From Burhinus oedicnemus (Eukaryota; Chordata; Aves; Charadriiformes; Burhinidae): a DNA stretch of 64,000 nucleotides. Numbering within the stretch: the stretch's first letter is position 1; each line of letters begins with the position of its first letter. The notes beneath the pieces are model-generated. The model worked only from the letters and a program-made list of their open reading frames with translations. It was not told the DNA's origin and made no database searches. Positions 50,696 to 59,706 of the stretch are shown one piece after another. The stretch is from positions 729,912 to 793,911 of the forward strand of contig VFFE01009081.1 in NCBI GenBank assembly GCA_008921705.1, written 5' to 3'. The translations under genes were made by a program, and so were the position numbers.

Positions 50696-53260
50696 AGCAC
50701 TAGAAAAACGCTGCATGCGTTTGATGCTAAATTGATTAATTACACTTTCATATGAATTAACTATTTTAAAATGAGGGAGCTGTGCTAGTTATTTTGCTTT
50801 GTGTTAACACTTAGAGGCTTTTAGTGGAAAACCTCAGCAGTTAAAGGAGGTTTTATTCCTCATCTTCAGTAAAGACAATGAAAACTTAATGTGAGAACCG
50901 AGACTGGGACTTGGCTCGCTCGCTCTGCCACCTCAGTCACCGGAACGGGCTCCGCGCTTTCTTCCCTAATATTTTAGCTCAAAATGAGACTCGCAAGAGA
51001 AAGTTTATCCTCCGCCCAAGGCAGGTAACCCCGTCACTTCACACTCCTTGCAGACCTGGGAACGTGGGTGGGTGGGTAATGAAGCCACAGGGTGAATGCC
51101 CGGAGAATCAGCCCGGCAGCGGCGCAGGGCGGGTGCCGAGCCAGCGCGCCCGCAACGCCCTCTCGTTAGGGGACACCTCCGCCCAAACGCGCATCACATA
51201 AATCACCCTAATCTTCTTGCAGCCAAGAAAACGCTGACTCAAAGCCCTGGGAATTACTCCCATACTCTAGCATTAATTATTAAAAACAGGAATGCCAGAT
51301 GCCTTAAGCACGGAGCTGTCTTTGTGACAAAGTACGGAGGGAACTTCTGAAGCCCTCCTTGCCGGAGAACAGATAAAACCGGAGAAGCCCGGTGCTGAGG
51401 GGAGAATCAACACGTGCCGGCAGAAGGGAGCGGATGGCCATCTTGCCGTCGGAGGCTGGGAACTACAGCGCACGGCAACTTCGGATGCTGCAACGAAGAG
51501 TAACCGAGAAGGGCTAAATTCAGACAGCCACGGAGCTGGAAGGAAAAAACTCCTTTTCTAACGCCCAAACTGCTTATCCAGCCCACTGGAATTTGTATTT
51601 AGATAAATTGCCAGCTTCCAATACTTAGCATATTAATAGCAATTATTTTAATGTATATTGAAAGATATTTATGTTACAAGTATCCAGTGAGGAAAAATTC
51701 AGAAGGAGCAGTGACGACGTGCAGCGAGAGACTCAAGATAAACAGCTCTACCCGTCTTCTGCATACTTCTGCCTCTCTATAGTGATCCTACGTCCCCTTC
51801 CCGGTTGCAATACCAGCCGAAAACAAAATAAACTCTGATTTGAAAGCCTACAAAAGGCATATGAAATGAAAAAAGTTGACCACAGAGCAAGAAGAGTGAA
51901 AAACCAGCTGTAAGGCAGGTTATTTCACCATCTAATGGCTTTGTTCCAGAGTTCAGCAGCGATGTTTACGTTTCCTTTAGCAGCACCCCTTTACCAAACG
52001 CTCTCCCTCCCTCGCGAGGCCGAAGTAATGTTTTAATCTTAAAGCTCTAATTTCATTTATGTAACCTAGCCAGCTGCACAGACACGGAGTTCAAACGCAA
52101 GCGTAGGCCTAGAAAACTGCATGTATTCCAGCTGAAACCCACCAGGAGGTAACCTTGAGAGTAATTCCACAATTTTTAAATAAGGTAGTTCTAAACATGT
52201 ATTTGTTTACGTCCTAATAATGTTTAGTACTGGCCGACTATCGCTCTTAACTGCCTGTGAACTCACCAAGTTACCTTCTCTGCAACCTTTCAAGTCTGAA
52301 ACGGTACAAATAAAATAGTCTCTCTTTTTTACTGTTATTCCCTTTGATTCTCCAGTTCTGCAGACAGAAAGCACGGGGACTTCAGGAAATCTCCAAATGC
52401 GGAGTATAATTGAGGTATACATAAAAAATACTTGTCAGCTGCCCTACATAGACATCTACTGTATTTTCAGTAGCTACTACACCAGCAGCAGGCTGACTTG
52501 CCATAAAACGATTCCAAATTCCTACTGAAAATACCTCATGCAGTATTTTACAGCCGATTACAGGATCATTAAAAATGCATATGGTTAAAATACTTTGTAA
52601 TCTGGAGACCTAAGCGAGTGACGCCCCAACAAAAAATAATACAGCCAGATACTTCATAGCTTAAAACTACTGCCAATTAAATCAGAGGTTTATCACAAGC
52701 AAGGAGGTTCGACCCACTGCAATCACATTCCAGATAATGAGAAAATGCGTTTTTCTTGAGCTGTAACAGTACCGTGACAAAAGTGCAACGCACGAATAAA
52801 AAGTTAGACTGGGGGAGAAAAAATAATCAAATCAAGCCAAAGGATTAATGAACTCAAATCAGAAAGAAGGATTCAAGTAGATTAAGCACGGTGCACGACT
52901 ACTGGTAAACAAATTGTGCTCCGGTCAACCAGACCGAAGAGAAGATACTGGAGGCACGGGGAGCGCGAGGTTCATTAGGAGAAGCAATAACAGAGCGACA
53001 GGAAGCATGTAATCTCCTAATGGCGTAAAGCTAGCCTTGCCCCGATACTTGAGAAATACAAAAACCGTGAAAATAAAAAAACATAAGGAATCCTTCTGAC
53101 GGGGCGCAATCCTCAGCCTTACGATGCTGGGGCTACAGAGCCCCAAAGTGATGGCGGAACCCCCAAAACCTCATGGTTTCGAGCAGCCAGCTTCCAAACT
53201 TTCTCCCGAGCCCCTGTGTTTTACTAAACACGAGAGAGTTAAAATCGGGAAACCAAACTC

Positions 53261-53360
53261 CCGCCGCCGCAGCATCCTCCGAGAGCGGTCGGGGCTCCCG
53301 GCGGAGCCGAACGGCTCCGCCGGGAGCCCCGACCGCTCTCGGAGGATGCTGCGGCGGCGG
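53261..53360. repeat. Perfect 100-bp inverted repeat (49-bp arms, 2-nt centre)
   Basis: The left arm (53261-53309) is the exact reverse complement of the right arm (53312-53360); only AA at 53310-53311 separates them. Pairing stops abruptly at 53260/53361. The arms begin CCGCCGCCGCAGCATCCTCC and carry GGCGGAGCC next to the centre. The right arm merges with CpG-island DNA, while the sequence left of 53261 is ordinary AT-richer DNA. This suggests the left arm is the added copy. In NEGR1 pre-mRNA it would fold into a 49-bp hairpin 84 bp past the donor. A fold-back sequencing or assembly artefact is an equally plausible explanation. Confidence 0.97.
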
Positions 53361-53435
53361 TGGCCGGTGGGTGGGCTCCGTTCCGTCCTCCCCTGCCCCC
53401 CCCCCAACCCACTCGCCCCATCGCGGCCGCGCTCG

Positions 53436-53446
53436 CCTCCTACCTA
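53436..53446 (-). other. NEGR1: Splice donor of NEGR1 exon 1
   Basis: On the minus strand the exon ends CTTAG and the intron begins GTAGGAGG. The junction lies between 53444 and 53443. The phase (two bases of an Arg codon) fits the known NEGR1 protein, where this Arg is followed by the first Ig cysteine encoded by exon 2. Confidence 0.85.
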
Positions 53447-53613
53447 AGCACCGCCGTATCCCCCTTCCTGACCACCAAATTGTCCACGGCCGCCCCGGGA
53501 TAGTCGCCACCGGGAGCGGCCAGTCGCCCGGGGGGTAGGAGACAGCAAAGGCCGAGGACCACGATGGCCAGCCACTGGTGGGAGCCCCCGGCGCTCCGCA
53601 CCAGCGGCACCAT
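53444..53613 (-). CDS. NEGR1: NEGR1 exon 1, coding part (signal peptide and start of Ig domain 1)
   Basis: NEGR1 is an IgLON-family, GPI-anchored adhesion protein of the neuronal surface with three Ig domains; it acts in neurite outgrowth and synapse formation. This exon encodes 56 codons plus two bases. Residues 14-30 form a hydrophobic signal-peptide core (WLAIVVLGLCCLLPP). The next part, AAVDNLVVRKGDTAVL, is the conserved opening of the NEGR1 first Ig domain; vertebrate NEGR1 continues with an Arg-Cys that here would fall across the splice junction. The ATG at 53613 has a strong Kozak context (GAG before, G after) and aligns with an early methionine of mammalian NEGR1. The frame stays open upstream but I see no upstream ATG that would be preferred. 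The last codon is split after AG (phase 2) at a GTAGGA donor. Family knowledge supports the name; the rest of the gene lies outside the window at lower coordinates. Confidence 0.93.
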
Positions 53614-53849
53614 CTCCGCTCCGCGTTGTCCTCGGTGAGCCCGGCGGAGGGTTGGCCCCGGTACCGGTGGTCCCTGGCTGGTGCGGGCTGTAGGTGGCCG
53701 AACGCGGAGCGTGGCTACTCCCGGGCGGCCTCCGCAGCATCTAGCGAGGAGGGCAGCGCGCCCGCTCTGCGCGCCGCGGCGGCGGCGGAGCGGCGGCGGC
53801 GGCGGTGGCGAGCGGGCGGCCCCCGCTGCCAGCCCGTTGCCACGCAGCC

Positions 53850-53863
53850 GTCGCCTTGGCAAC
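53850..53863 (-). promoter_or_regulatory. RFX-type X-box in the NEGR1 5' region
   Basis: The minus strand reads GTTGCC, two bases, then GGCGAC. This fits the loose X-box pattern RYYNYY-N1-3-RRNRAC bound by RFX factors, which drive ciliary and neural genes. The site lies about 240 bp upstream of the NEGR1 start codon. A further GTTGCC half-site follows on the plus strand at 53836-53841. The pattern is visible in the sequence; binding is inference. Confidence 0.4.
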
Positions 53864-54400
53864 CGTCCCGGCGGCGGAGGGATGCGCGCCGCCCTCCCCA
53901 GCGGGCTGGTCCTTCCNNNNNNNNNNNNNNNNNNNNCCCCGCAGCGCGGGCCGGGCTGGTGTCAGAAATCGCTGCTCCGTACCCCCCCTTTCTCTCTCTC
54001 TCCCCTTGGGCTTGAACAAAAATTTACCGCTTTGCCAAAAACGTGGCTTTCTGGGGCTGTAGCGCTGGAAACCGCACCAACAGCTCCGCGGTGAGGCTTC
54101 CTCCTCCCCTCGGGAGCTGCTAACATTTCCAAAGAAACCATCCGGCCCTTTCTGGATTATGGCATCGGCCACTGGGATATTTGGGGAGTTCCAGTTCCTA
54201 AAAATCCTACCAGGATAGCTAGAGACATTCACCAACAGCAGGAAAAAAATGATCAAAAAAACCATTGACAGATTATTTCCCTACAGGCACACAAAATTTA
54301 GCAGCCTGTTTTCCCCGTGTGGCCTTCTCCGGCGCGTTAAGCACACGCTGAAGATGTTGTCAGCCTCTGACAAACGCCACTAAGTGAGGAATCCCGTTTG
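53864..54400. other. Upstream edge of CpG island and proximal 5' flank
   Basis: GC-rich sequence around the N gap gives way by about 54000 (a short TCTC run near 53993) to mixed-composition DNA. Apart from the gap and the distal promoter island I see no gene or repeat here. Confidence 0.6.
53917..53936. other. Assembly gap (20 N)
   Basis: Twenty consecutive N lie inside the very GC-rich promoter island. Such gaps are common in bird assemblies at CpG islands, and the true missing length may differ from 20. Confidence 0.98.
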
Positions 54401-55732
54401 CTCAGTTTGTTTACCCAAACGCCCACTTTCCAGTCTAACCGTTCATCAGAGGACAGGAGGCTGCACCTCTGCGGGATCAGGCTGCCTCTCCCGCAGGAAT
54501 TCCTCTCCACCCGTCGCTTCCAGAGACGTTGCATAAGCCATGCGCTGTTGTGTAACAGGAATTGCACGGCTGCTGTGGCATTAAGGGCACTTTTGAAACG
54601 TTCTCGCACTAATTCGCGCGCATCTGGCCAATACAATGTTGTAATTGTTCCTTCGCAGCAGCTCTGCCACCCCACGCTGCCAGCCCGTGGTACAGCGTGC
54701 GCTGGTTTTCCCGCGGCACTTTCCCTTTCATCAGCTGCCGCAGAGCACGCAGTTTTCTGGTGCACTATTTTTTCCTACGCACAATTCGCATTAGAAGGGT
54801 TTGAGAGTGTGATGTTCCAAGCAAGAACCTTTACTAACCATGACACTTCCAGTGCTCGCTCCTTTGATAAACCTGTATTCCTTCTCCCGTAAGCTTTACC
54901 CTTCTTTACTGCATCCCATTGCATTAGATCTTTCCAGCTGCCAAAAGGAATTCTAGCGTACACAAAAGGGAATTCTTCCTCTCCTTCTGTGGCACATGAT
55001 ACTACAGAGTTTCCTTGATACAGAAAGAGAGGGAGGAAGAGAGAGAGACTGGCTCACAAATCTTGGATGCGGAAGACTCGCCATCAGTATTATCGCTATA
55101 AAAGAGTAATGCCTTTTTAATGTTAAATACAACTCCGGAGTGAGACAATTCTCACTGCGAGTGTACACGCGACCGCCGTAGTGTGCAGTACCCAGCCATG
55201 GGGACCACGGCAGGAGGAACTGCCTGTGAGCAGAAGTTGAACATCTCGTATCAAAAACAGTGTTAGGAATATTTCCGGGGCAACTCCATGCATTTTGAAA
55301 CGGGCTTGCCAACAGGACAGGCTCCAGCTGTGAGCCTCAGTTGCTTTTCCTCATGGGGAGTTGTTAATACCAGGTGGAGCCGTCCCACATCTCACACTGT
55401 CACCACCACCCCACATTCAAAGATAGACAATAACCTCCTGTAGGACCTTTACAGACACACATCTTTCTTGCAGTTAGCAACCACAAAACATCGCGTGCCA
55501 AACAGTTGTAAATGTCCCGTCTGCGTAGCTCTTGGGCATCGTTTTTACCATCACGCATCAGGTTCTGCTGTCAGCAGCGTCAAAGTGGTTCTCCAAACAC
55601 CGCATCCTCAGAATGTTTGTTTCCAGAGGAACCTCAGTAACCCAGCGGGTTTAGTCTGAATTTCTTCTCTGATGTTTCACCTGTGGCAATGTCTCAGCTT
55701 CATGAGCCATTTTCTGTCTGCATAACTGCCTA
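54401..55732. other. 5' flank of NEGR1, no gene seen
   Basis: Mixed composition with a GA-rich tract near 55019-55050. The open frames are short and not recognisable. Confidence 0.6.
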
Positions 55733-55870
55733 GAATCACAGTACGGTTGAGGTTGGACCTCTGGAAGCCGTCTTGCTCAAGCAGGGCCATCTAGAGCTGG
55801 TTGCCCAGGGCCATGCCTAGTTGGCTTTAGAATATCTCCAGAGATGGAGACTCCACAACCTCTTTGATGC
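55733..55870 (-). mobile_element. CR1 3'-end fragment
   Basis: The reversed 3' end AGAATCACAGTACGGTTGAG is followed by GGACCTCTGGAAGCC, CTCAAGCAGGGCCATCTAGA and GAATATCTCCAGAGATGGAG. A short deletion has removed part of the usual GGTCCAACCCCC block. It lies about 110 bp from the solo LTR. Confidence 0.85.
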
Positions 55871-55977
55871 ATTCCCTGCCAGTTGGACTACTGGAATGCA
55901 ACTGCTTTAGCTTACAGCCAAACATATAACATGGCTCTGCTTTGGATCCTAGGATGGTATCTTCCCCATTCGCGTGC

Positions 55978-56700
55978 TGTCGTAGTTTGGGCCAGATTGG
56001 CCCAATCCGATGGAACGACAGATGCTCTTTCTCTCCTGCTCCGCTCGGGAGGCAAGAAAGAGAGAGAAAAAGAGACTTAAGAGTTTAGAAGGAACTAAAC
56101 TACTTTTATGAAATATTGATAATAAAATAATAAAAAGAAAAATAATGAAATATATACAAAACCGTATCAAGCTCCCAGGATGACAATCACGTCACCAGCA
56201 GGTGCTGGGGAAGTCCCAGACTGGACTCGGTGACGGACGGGAACTGGATTCCGGATCTGGATTCAGGATCGGGATCAAAGGCAGATGCAGAGACAGAGTC
56301 CTCCCAGGACGCCGGCCATTGAAGAAAGAGCGCTGACCCTTTGATCCCTCAGCTTTTATCCTGAGCATGAGGCAGATGGGATGGAACACCCTGTGGGTCA
56401 GGTTTGGGTCACCTGTCCTGTCCCCTCCTCCCCGCAGGTGTGACCCCTCTACGCTTTTCCGCTTCTGACCCTCCAATGGGGCAATTAAAAACTGGCTGCC
56501 CTTGGGTGTTGTAGCAATAAGTATAAGCAAGAGCCTCTCTGCATCCCGTTCCTTGGCATCAGCTATAAACATGGGTCTGATCACTCTGAGAGTGAACAGT
56601 TTCTGCACAACAGGCTGTTAATTTCAGCAGTTAGAAGAGGCCTAGCTAAAAAGTAAAGTTACTGAGCAAAATTGGTCCTATTTTACCTCAAACCAGGACA
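55978..56700 (-). mobile_element. Solo LTR of an avian endogenous retrovirus (ERVL-like)
   Basis: On the minus strand it begins TGTCCTGGTTTGAGG at 56700 and ends CCAAACTACGACA at 55978, so it has TG...CA ends, 723 bp long. The 5-bp flanks are CGTGC and CATGC, a target-site duplication with one CpG-type change. Inside is a TATA-like ATAAAAG (minus strand, 56353-56359) and a kappaB-like GGGACTTCCC (56208-56217). No gag, pol or env is attached, so recombination between two LTRs probably left it. The 5-bp duplication suits an ERVL/class III element, but the class is not certain. It lies in the same orientation as NEGR1, about 2.4 kb upstream of the start codon. Confidence 0.8.
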
Positions 56701-57570
56701 CATGCCCAGGTATATTGGACTTTTCTTCTGTCACTCTTAACGTATCAAACTGCTCTTCAGCCTACGGTTGTAGTATGCTGTTGCATAGACTCATGTTGTC
56801 TAAAAAGCTGGAACCCAAGTGCGCAGTACTGAAGTAATTCTTTAACCAGACCCCAGCAGAAAATGCCTCCGGTTACCCGGCCCCAGGACTCCAGGCCAGT
56901 CACCCATTTGCCATCATCACTGTTGTTCAGGGGTGGATGCCCTGCTTCTCAGATATTGTCATCAAAACCTTTGTCTCCTTGTCTAATCATTGGACTTCTA
57001 AGCGGAGATCCTGCATTTAGATCTCTGAATGTTCTCCCAAATCACGTGTGTAAGGGAAGCTTGGTCTGAAAAACCAAGCAGCTCAACCTGACATGTGCTT
57101 ACCTAGCTACATCAACAGACCCTTGTCACAACAACCACAAGACAAAAAGAGTAAAGTACAGAGAAATTTTTGGTGAGAAGGGTTTGTACACAAGACACAG
57201 ATGACAATCACACCAGCATCTCTCTTACTTCAATGGGTCCTGAAGACCTTTCTATCACTTTTCCCCACATTTCTTCCTTTTAAGGTTGCATTCGATCCAG
57301 TAGCCACCTCCTTTGTGTGGCTTCCATTCCATTGCTCTGAGAAGAGCGCCTCAAGGGCTTCACCTGCCTTCTTTTTCCCAGGATGTTTTTTTTCATTTGC
57401 CAAAAGAACTAATCATTTCTTTACCTGCCCTCTGATAACAGCTGACTGGCTTAGCCAAACTAATAAGCAGTGTAATCCTTCCTCTCTGCTGCAAAAATAG
57501 AGTCTTCCGGTATTTCCTCAATCAGTCCACACTTCACTATTTTTCATGTTAAACATTTTGGGTAGGGGAA

Positions 57571-57730
57571 GTTAAAAAAAACAAAACAAACCAAACAAAA
57601 ACCCCCACACTTGCTTCTCAAGGCTTTCTGCTCTTCTTTTCATCTCAAACATGCTATGGACCCAAACTAGATAATGCCATTCTTTTTATAACAAAAAAAC
57701 CCAAAACCCACCAAACAAAAAAATAGAAAA
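57571..57730. repeat. Two A/C-rich tracts (AAACAAAACAAACC type)
   Basis: Two similar low-complexity tracts, at about 57571-57608 and 57690-57730, are built of AAAC, CCAAAC and ACCC words and are separated by about 80 bp of ordinary sequence. No mobile element is recognised between them. Confidence 0.85.
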
Positions 57731-58496
57731 GGAGAGTTCAGATCCATCAGATCAGTCTCTCGTCTTGCAGACTCGCAGCCTAGAGTGAAATGTGGTTCCT
57801 CCTGTATCAGACGTGCAAAATATTTCTATTACAGCTGGTCAGACAACATTTGCCAAATCAATTACTTTTTGAGGCAGAACATTTCTGAATGTGTTTGTGA
57901 TCTTCAGTGCTATTTCTTAGACTTTGGGGGAAATACCTTTCCAAGCTATGATGCAACTTTTGCAAACATTTGTGTTGGCATCAGGAAGAGGAAGACACCT
58001 AACCACGTGGGAATCAGTTTTTAGATGTGAAAAACTTCACACAGCTGTCTTACGTAAGAAGTCCTTTGAACGTTCTGGTACATTAAGTACTCAGATCATC
58101 CAGAGAGAGATGTGATATAATAGTCGAGATCTAATTTTAGGGAGAGCTCTGTAACCTTTAATGAGTCACATGATGTTGTTTTTACTTGACCTTAACAAAC
58201 ATTCAAATAATTTGCTCCTCGTCGAATAAAAAGGACAAAAGACATTTCTTCAACAACATTCTATTAATTTTGCACTAAATCATATAAATCTCGCTCAACG
58301 ATAACTAAGAGGAAGCTTTTTATTTTGTTTTGTTCATTTTTAGATTCATATCCCTGGCTTTCATGCTATTTGCAGATCAATGGAAAAAAGAGGTGTTCAG
58401 GAGTCAACAGCAGTTATGCCAATCAGTGTTGCTCTAGAGACGGAATTCTTTCATCTGCATCTTCCCCACCTCCTCCCAAGTCTAGGAAGCTTGCAA

Positions 58497-58533
58497 GGGG
58501 GAAAAAAAAGAAAAAGAAAAGAAAAAAAAAAAT
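58497..58533. repeat. Purine (GA-rich) tract
   Basis: G5 followed by AAAAAAAAG, AAAAAG and AAAAG runs ending in 11 A. Simple low-complexity DNA. Confidence 0.9.
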
Positions 58534-59695
58534 CTCACACCAGATGTGTACACACACAGAAAAATGATTTCCATGGAGGGAAGACAGAAATCTTTCACAT
58601 TAGCTGGTTTACTATGAATTGCATTTGGCTGTTGTGGCACGTTGCTTTCACCTGAAGGAGCTAGGTACTTCAAACTCAGCAACGGTAAGGCCGTATGATG
58701 TTTCCCGTGATTCAACTGCATGTTTTCCTTTAGAGCCATTTAGAAAAGCTAAATTTATTTGTTGTCTGCAAGTATTCATTTAACAGTTTGCACAAATACC
58801 CGAGATTGATTCACAAACTTCACACTTGGCTTTTTGCTTCTTTTCCCTCTGTGTGTTTAACTCTCCCGTAACGGCTCCCTCGTGCTCGGGACAAAAGGAA
58901 GCTGAATGACTCGGATAAACCCCAAGAGAAATGGTCCTTTTGGTCTGCACCACACAGCTAGCATTCCACAGGGGAAGAGATAACAGGCAATGCCAACAGC
59001 ACGCCCACGGTCGTTGGCACTGGCGGGCAGAGCACCGCGGCAGGTTGCCCGTCCTGCCTGGATCCGGGCGCGGGACTTTGGTGCTCAGGGAAACCCCTCT
59101 CGCCGACACAATGGCTGTTGTTGGATTGCTGGTTTTCCATGAACTCTTCAGTTTTAGCCACGTTCTTTTTAATTCCTGGTCATGGCGAGTTCCAGTTAGT
59201 TTCCTTTTTCTGTGTACTTTGGACAGTCCTTACCAGCCGCTTATTATCCCTACCATAGAGCTGGTCAAAGAATTGGCTCTATTTCTACATGTTTTGACAT
59301 TGGCTGCAAATGCGCATGTCCTATTTCGAGTTCCCAACAACATCCACGGCAGCAGCATTTTCAAGGTACGTCTTGTCTTCTAAAACTTCATGCTTCATTC
59401 TTCACGCTGCGGTGATGGAAGGTGTTCTGTCCTGTAATTTTGTTAATGGCTCTAATCAAAATCTTTTTACGGAGCTCTGTGAGAATCAAATGGGCAATTT
59501 CCATATATACATTTGTTTGATTTTGAGATCTATATTTCTGCAAGTGTTCAAGTATTTCCACCTAGTTGCCAAATGACTTTGGTTAGCATCATCCGTAGCA
59601 TCTGAATTGCAGCCTGAGGTTTGTCATGACACTGTCCCTGATAATAAAAACTTTGTTTCTGCTTCCTAAACAGGTGATAGGCATTTTCAACTGGA

Positions 59696-59706
59696 GGGGG
59701 GGGGGG
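59696..59706. repeat. Poly(G) run of 11
   Basis: Eleven consecutive G within CTGGA...TGGACATATGGG. It is prone to sequencing length error. Confidence 0.9.

Larger units (their letters stand above)
41943..53260. other. Intronic sequence nearest exon 1
   Basis: Contains the GGAT repeat, the two-unit minisatellite, GC-rich patches (42000-42110, 49660-49810, 50440-50695) and the candidate elements at 44160 and 47150. No further exon is recognised. Confidence 0.6.
1..53443 (-). other. NEGR1: 5' portion of NEGR1 intron 1
   Basis: This is inferred from the exon 1 donor at 53443 and the absence of any recognisable second NEGR1 exon (the rest of Ig domain 1 with its Cys, Trp and Tyr-x-Cys residues) on the minus strand. 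NEGR1 intron 1 is known to be very long in vertebrates. The intron holds repeats and candidate regulatory DNA, listed separately. Of the CR1 copies in it, all but the one at 41733-41942 lie in the NEGR1 sense orientation. Confidence 0.8.
53361..53990 (-). promoter_or_regulatory. NEGR1: CpG island with NEGR1 promoter and 5' UTR
   Basis: The stretch is extremely GC- and CpG-rich, with CGG/GCG runs, Sp1-like GGGCGG boxes and no obvious TATA box. It surrounds exon 1 and falls off sharply into AT-richer DNA on both sides. Composition and position fit a TATA-less CpG-island promoter, with the start site probably a few hundred bases above 53613. The exact start cannot be placed from sequence, and a 20-N gap interrupts the island at 53917-53936. 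Confidence 0.75.

Noticed and set aside
53133..53510. Open frames on both strands with the same peptide (RSILRERSGLPAEP) near 53260-53360
   Set aside because: The shared peptide comes from the palindrome, where both strands carry the same sequence. It is not evidence of paired genes.
53614..53862. In-frame upstream extension of NEGR1 exon 1
   Set aside because: The frame is open, but its apparent start at 53862 is TTG, not ATG. The ATG at 53613 has a good Kozak context and is followed by a proper signal peptide.
53578..54265. Long frames crossing the 20-N gap on both strands
   Set aside because: They arise from stop-poor GC-rich DNA and undefined bases. No protein similarity is visible.
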